From an uncultured Alphaproteobacteria bacterium (lineage in GTDB: Bacteria > Pseudomonadota > Alphaproteobacteria > Methylaequorales > Methylaequoraceae), in assembly GCA_902530985.1 (NCBI GenBank), contig CACACI010000007.1, forward strand, positions 1-55,782: a DNA stretch of 55,782 nt, in the 5' to 3' direction. Numbering within the stretch: the first letter of the stretch is position 1; each line of letters begins with the position of its first letter. Below, one piece after another: positions 54,154-55,782 of this stretch. Both the position numbers and the translations under genes were made by a program. Below the pieces are notes generated by a model. That model made no database searches, had not been told where the DNA came from, and worked only from the letters and a program-made list of their open reading frames with translations.

Positions 54154-55782
54154 TTAAACACCAATAAAATTTAATATTACCTCATTCTTCCAATTTTTTG
54201 TTATATTTTCTTCATTTGTTTCAATTTTAATTCTATTGTGCGAAATTCCCTGATTTATGAGGAAGGCTCTTATGTATAGAGATCGTGATTTTGAGATTTT
54301 CTTATATTTGTTAAAATTCTTTTCTTTCTTTGATAGAAAAGTTTTTATTATTATTTTAACTGGTTTGTCTTTAATAATTTTGGCAAACTCTTTCAACTTT
54401 TTTTTTTGCTTAATACCGAGTTCTTTTTTATTGTCATCAAAATTTAATACTTCTCTTTTTGAACTAACTATTTGCTCTTTAAGTTCAACTATTGAACTAG
54501 GTTTCTTTATTATTGCAGTAAGAAGTTCATTGTCTTTTTTTTCTTGTAAGTTTTTACTGTTTTTGTTTTGTACTGACTTTTTTTGAAGTTTCTTCTTATT
54601 CTCATTATCTTTTTCAACTTTAATATTATTTTTTTTCCCTATATTTCTTTTTATAGAATTTTCATCAAAAAATTGTTTGGTTCCAACTATTTCTTTATCT
54701 TTTTCAATATCTTTTTTATTGAAATAAGAGAATTTCCTTTTTTGAATTTCTTCCTCTCTTTTTTTAATCAACTCTTCCTTTAAAAATTTGTTTTCAATAT
54801 TTTCTAAAATAATTTCATTTTGTTGGTTGTTATTCTTTTCTTCTTTCTTCAATATATCCGATTTGTTGAGAACTGTTATTTGAGTGAATTGATCAGGATT
54901 TTCGATTATATCCAATTCTTTTTGTTTGTTGTTAAGCATTTTATTCATTTTTTCTTCACTAGATTTCTTTCTGGCAGTTATAATTGCATTCTTTTCCGCA
55001 ATTCTTTCTGATTCTATTTTTTGCATATCTTCTCCTTTCTTTTTTTGTTCTGCTCTCTTTTTTTGTTTGCTTAACTCCTTTTTTTTTTTTATAAATTCTG
55101 CCCTTTCTTTTTTTTGATTTGCAAGATCTTGCTTAGCTTTAATTTTTTGCTCTTCTTGATATTTTCTTTCTATATTTTTTCTTTTTTTTAAATCTTCTTT
55201 TAATTTTTTTCTTTCAGCTAGTTTTTGTAACTTTTCTAATTTTTCAATTTCTTTTTTTCTCTGCTTTTGTTTGTCCCTCAGTTTTCTCTCCTGGACCAAT
55301 CTCTGTTTATCTTTTAATTTTTTTTGAATTTCATACTGTTTTTCTAATTCTTTTCTTTTTTGTCTTTCTTTCTTAATTCTTTCTTGTTCAGCTAATTTTT
55401 CTTTTTCAACTTCTCTTTTTCTTTTGTTTTGAATTTCTTTTTCTTTAATTTCAGCAGCTAATTTTTTTTTTTTTTCAATTTGTTTAAATTCTTCTAAGGT
55501 CAATTTTCTCTGTATTTCCTCCTCTTTTTTTAGTTGTAATAATCTTCGAGCTTCGTCAATTTCTTTCCTTTGTCTATTCTTTTCAGCTTCTCTTGCAATT
55601 TCTAATTCCTTTTGCCTTTGCTTTTCTATTTCTTTTGCTTCTTTTATTTCCTTTATTTTTTTTTTCTCTTCAGCTTTTTTTTGCTTTTCCAATTCTTTAA
55701 GCTTTTTATTTTCTACTTTTTTGGCTTTTTCTATTTCCTTAATTTGTCTTTTTTTTTCAGCTTTTCGAGCTTTTTCAAGTTC
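54154..55782 (-). CDS. very long K/E/R-rich helical protein with C-terminal OmpA-like domain (partial; frame open to right edge)
   Basis: Frame continues past the track's 55692 start with no stop (...LEKARKAEKKRQIKEIEKAKKVENKKLKELEKQKKAEEK). C-terminus LNFDDNKKELGIKQKKKLKEFAKIIKDKPVKIIIKTF...KISKSRSLYIRAFLINQGISHNRIKIETNEEN is OmpA-like. Confidence 0.82.
   Translation of the reverse strand, partial: ELEKARKAEKKRQIKEIEKAKKVENKKLKELEKQKKAEEKKKIKEIKEAKEIEKQRQKELEIAREAEKNRQRKEIDEARRLLQLKKEEEIQRKLTLEEFKQIEKKKKLAAEIKEKEIQNKRKREVEKEKLAEQERIKKERQKRKELEKQYEIQKKLKDKQRLVQERKLRDKQKQRKKEIEKLEKLQKLAERKKLKEDLKKRKNIERKYQEEQKIKAKQDLANQKKERAEFIKKKKELSKQKKRAEQKKKGEDMQKIESERIAEKNAIITARKKSSEEKMNKMLNNKQKELDIIENPDQFTQITVLNKSDILKKEEKNNNQQNEIILENIENKFLKEELIKKREEEIQKRKFSYFNKKDIEKDKEIVGTKQFFDENSIKRNIGKKNNIKVEKDNENKKKLQKKSVQNKNSKNLQEKKDNELLTAIIKKPSSIVELKEQIVSSKREVLNFDDNKKELGIKQKKKLKEFAKIIKDKPVKIIIKTFLSKKEKNFNKYKKISKSRSLYIRAFLINQGISHNRIKIETNEENITKNWKNEVILNFIGV

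Noticed and set aside
54257-55117. Plus-strand ORFs at 54257, 54583, 54820, 54926
   Set aside because: Antisense of the K/E-rich OmpA-like gene; hydrophobic F/L-rich translations arise from AAA/GAA complement
1-55782. CRISPR, rRNA, transposase or prophage
   Set aside because: No such genes or arrays seen on either strand in the supplied ORFs or intergenic reading

Overview
AT-rich, gene-dense window, almost certainly from a streamlined alphaproteobacterium (probably marine). Markers are split pntAA/pntAB/pntB, COQ9 next to rpsU, TrcR/DUF1013, DUF1244 after N-formylglutamate amidohydrolase, and topA-plsY-pyrC-pyrB-ruvX-gatCAB. The left part is housekeeping genes, followed by a photolyase cluster: CPD photolyase, FeS-BCP-like photolyase, DUF393 and a small unlisted DUF2256 ORF. 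The centre (~16-34 kb) is a flagellar region: flgF, a 1301-aa flgE, flgD, flgC, flgB, candidate flgN/flgM, flgA, a LysM protein, FlgT-like and FlgP/LPP20-like genes, then flhA-flhF-flhG-fliA and a short second hook-like gene. I read five sigma-54-type -24/-12 elements (TGG-N10-TTGC pattern) in front of these flagellar units; two of them overlap and share one -12 element. The right part holds a TRAP transporter, pyk, fatty-acyl-CoA ligase, oligoendopeptidase, transhydrogenase, purEK, small ribosomal protein genes, and at the edge an ExbB/MotA-like + OmpA/MotB-like + very long K/E-rich OmpA-like operon. Two tRNA genes are present: Ser(GCT), and Val(GAC) with an unusual C at position 33. Small genes missed by the ORF track: rpmJ, rpsU (apparently with an AUU start), DUF2256 and DUF465. 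All calls come from reading the sequence; no database search was run.
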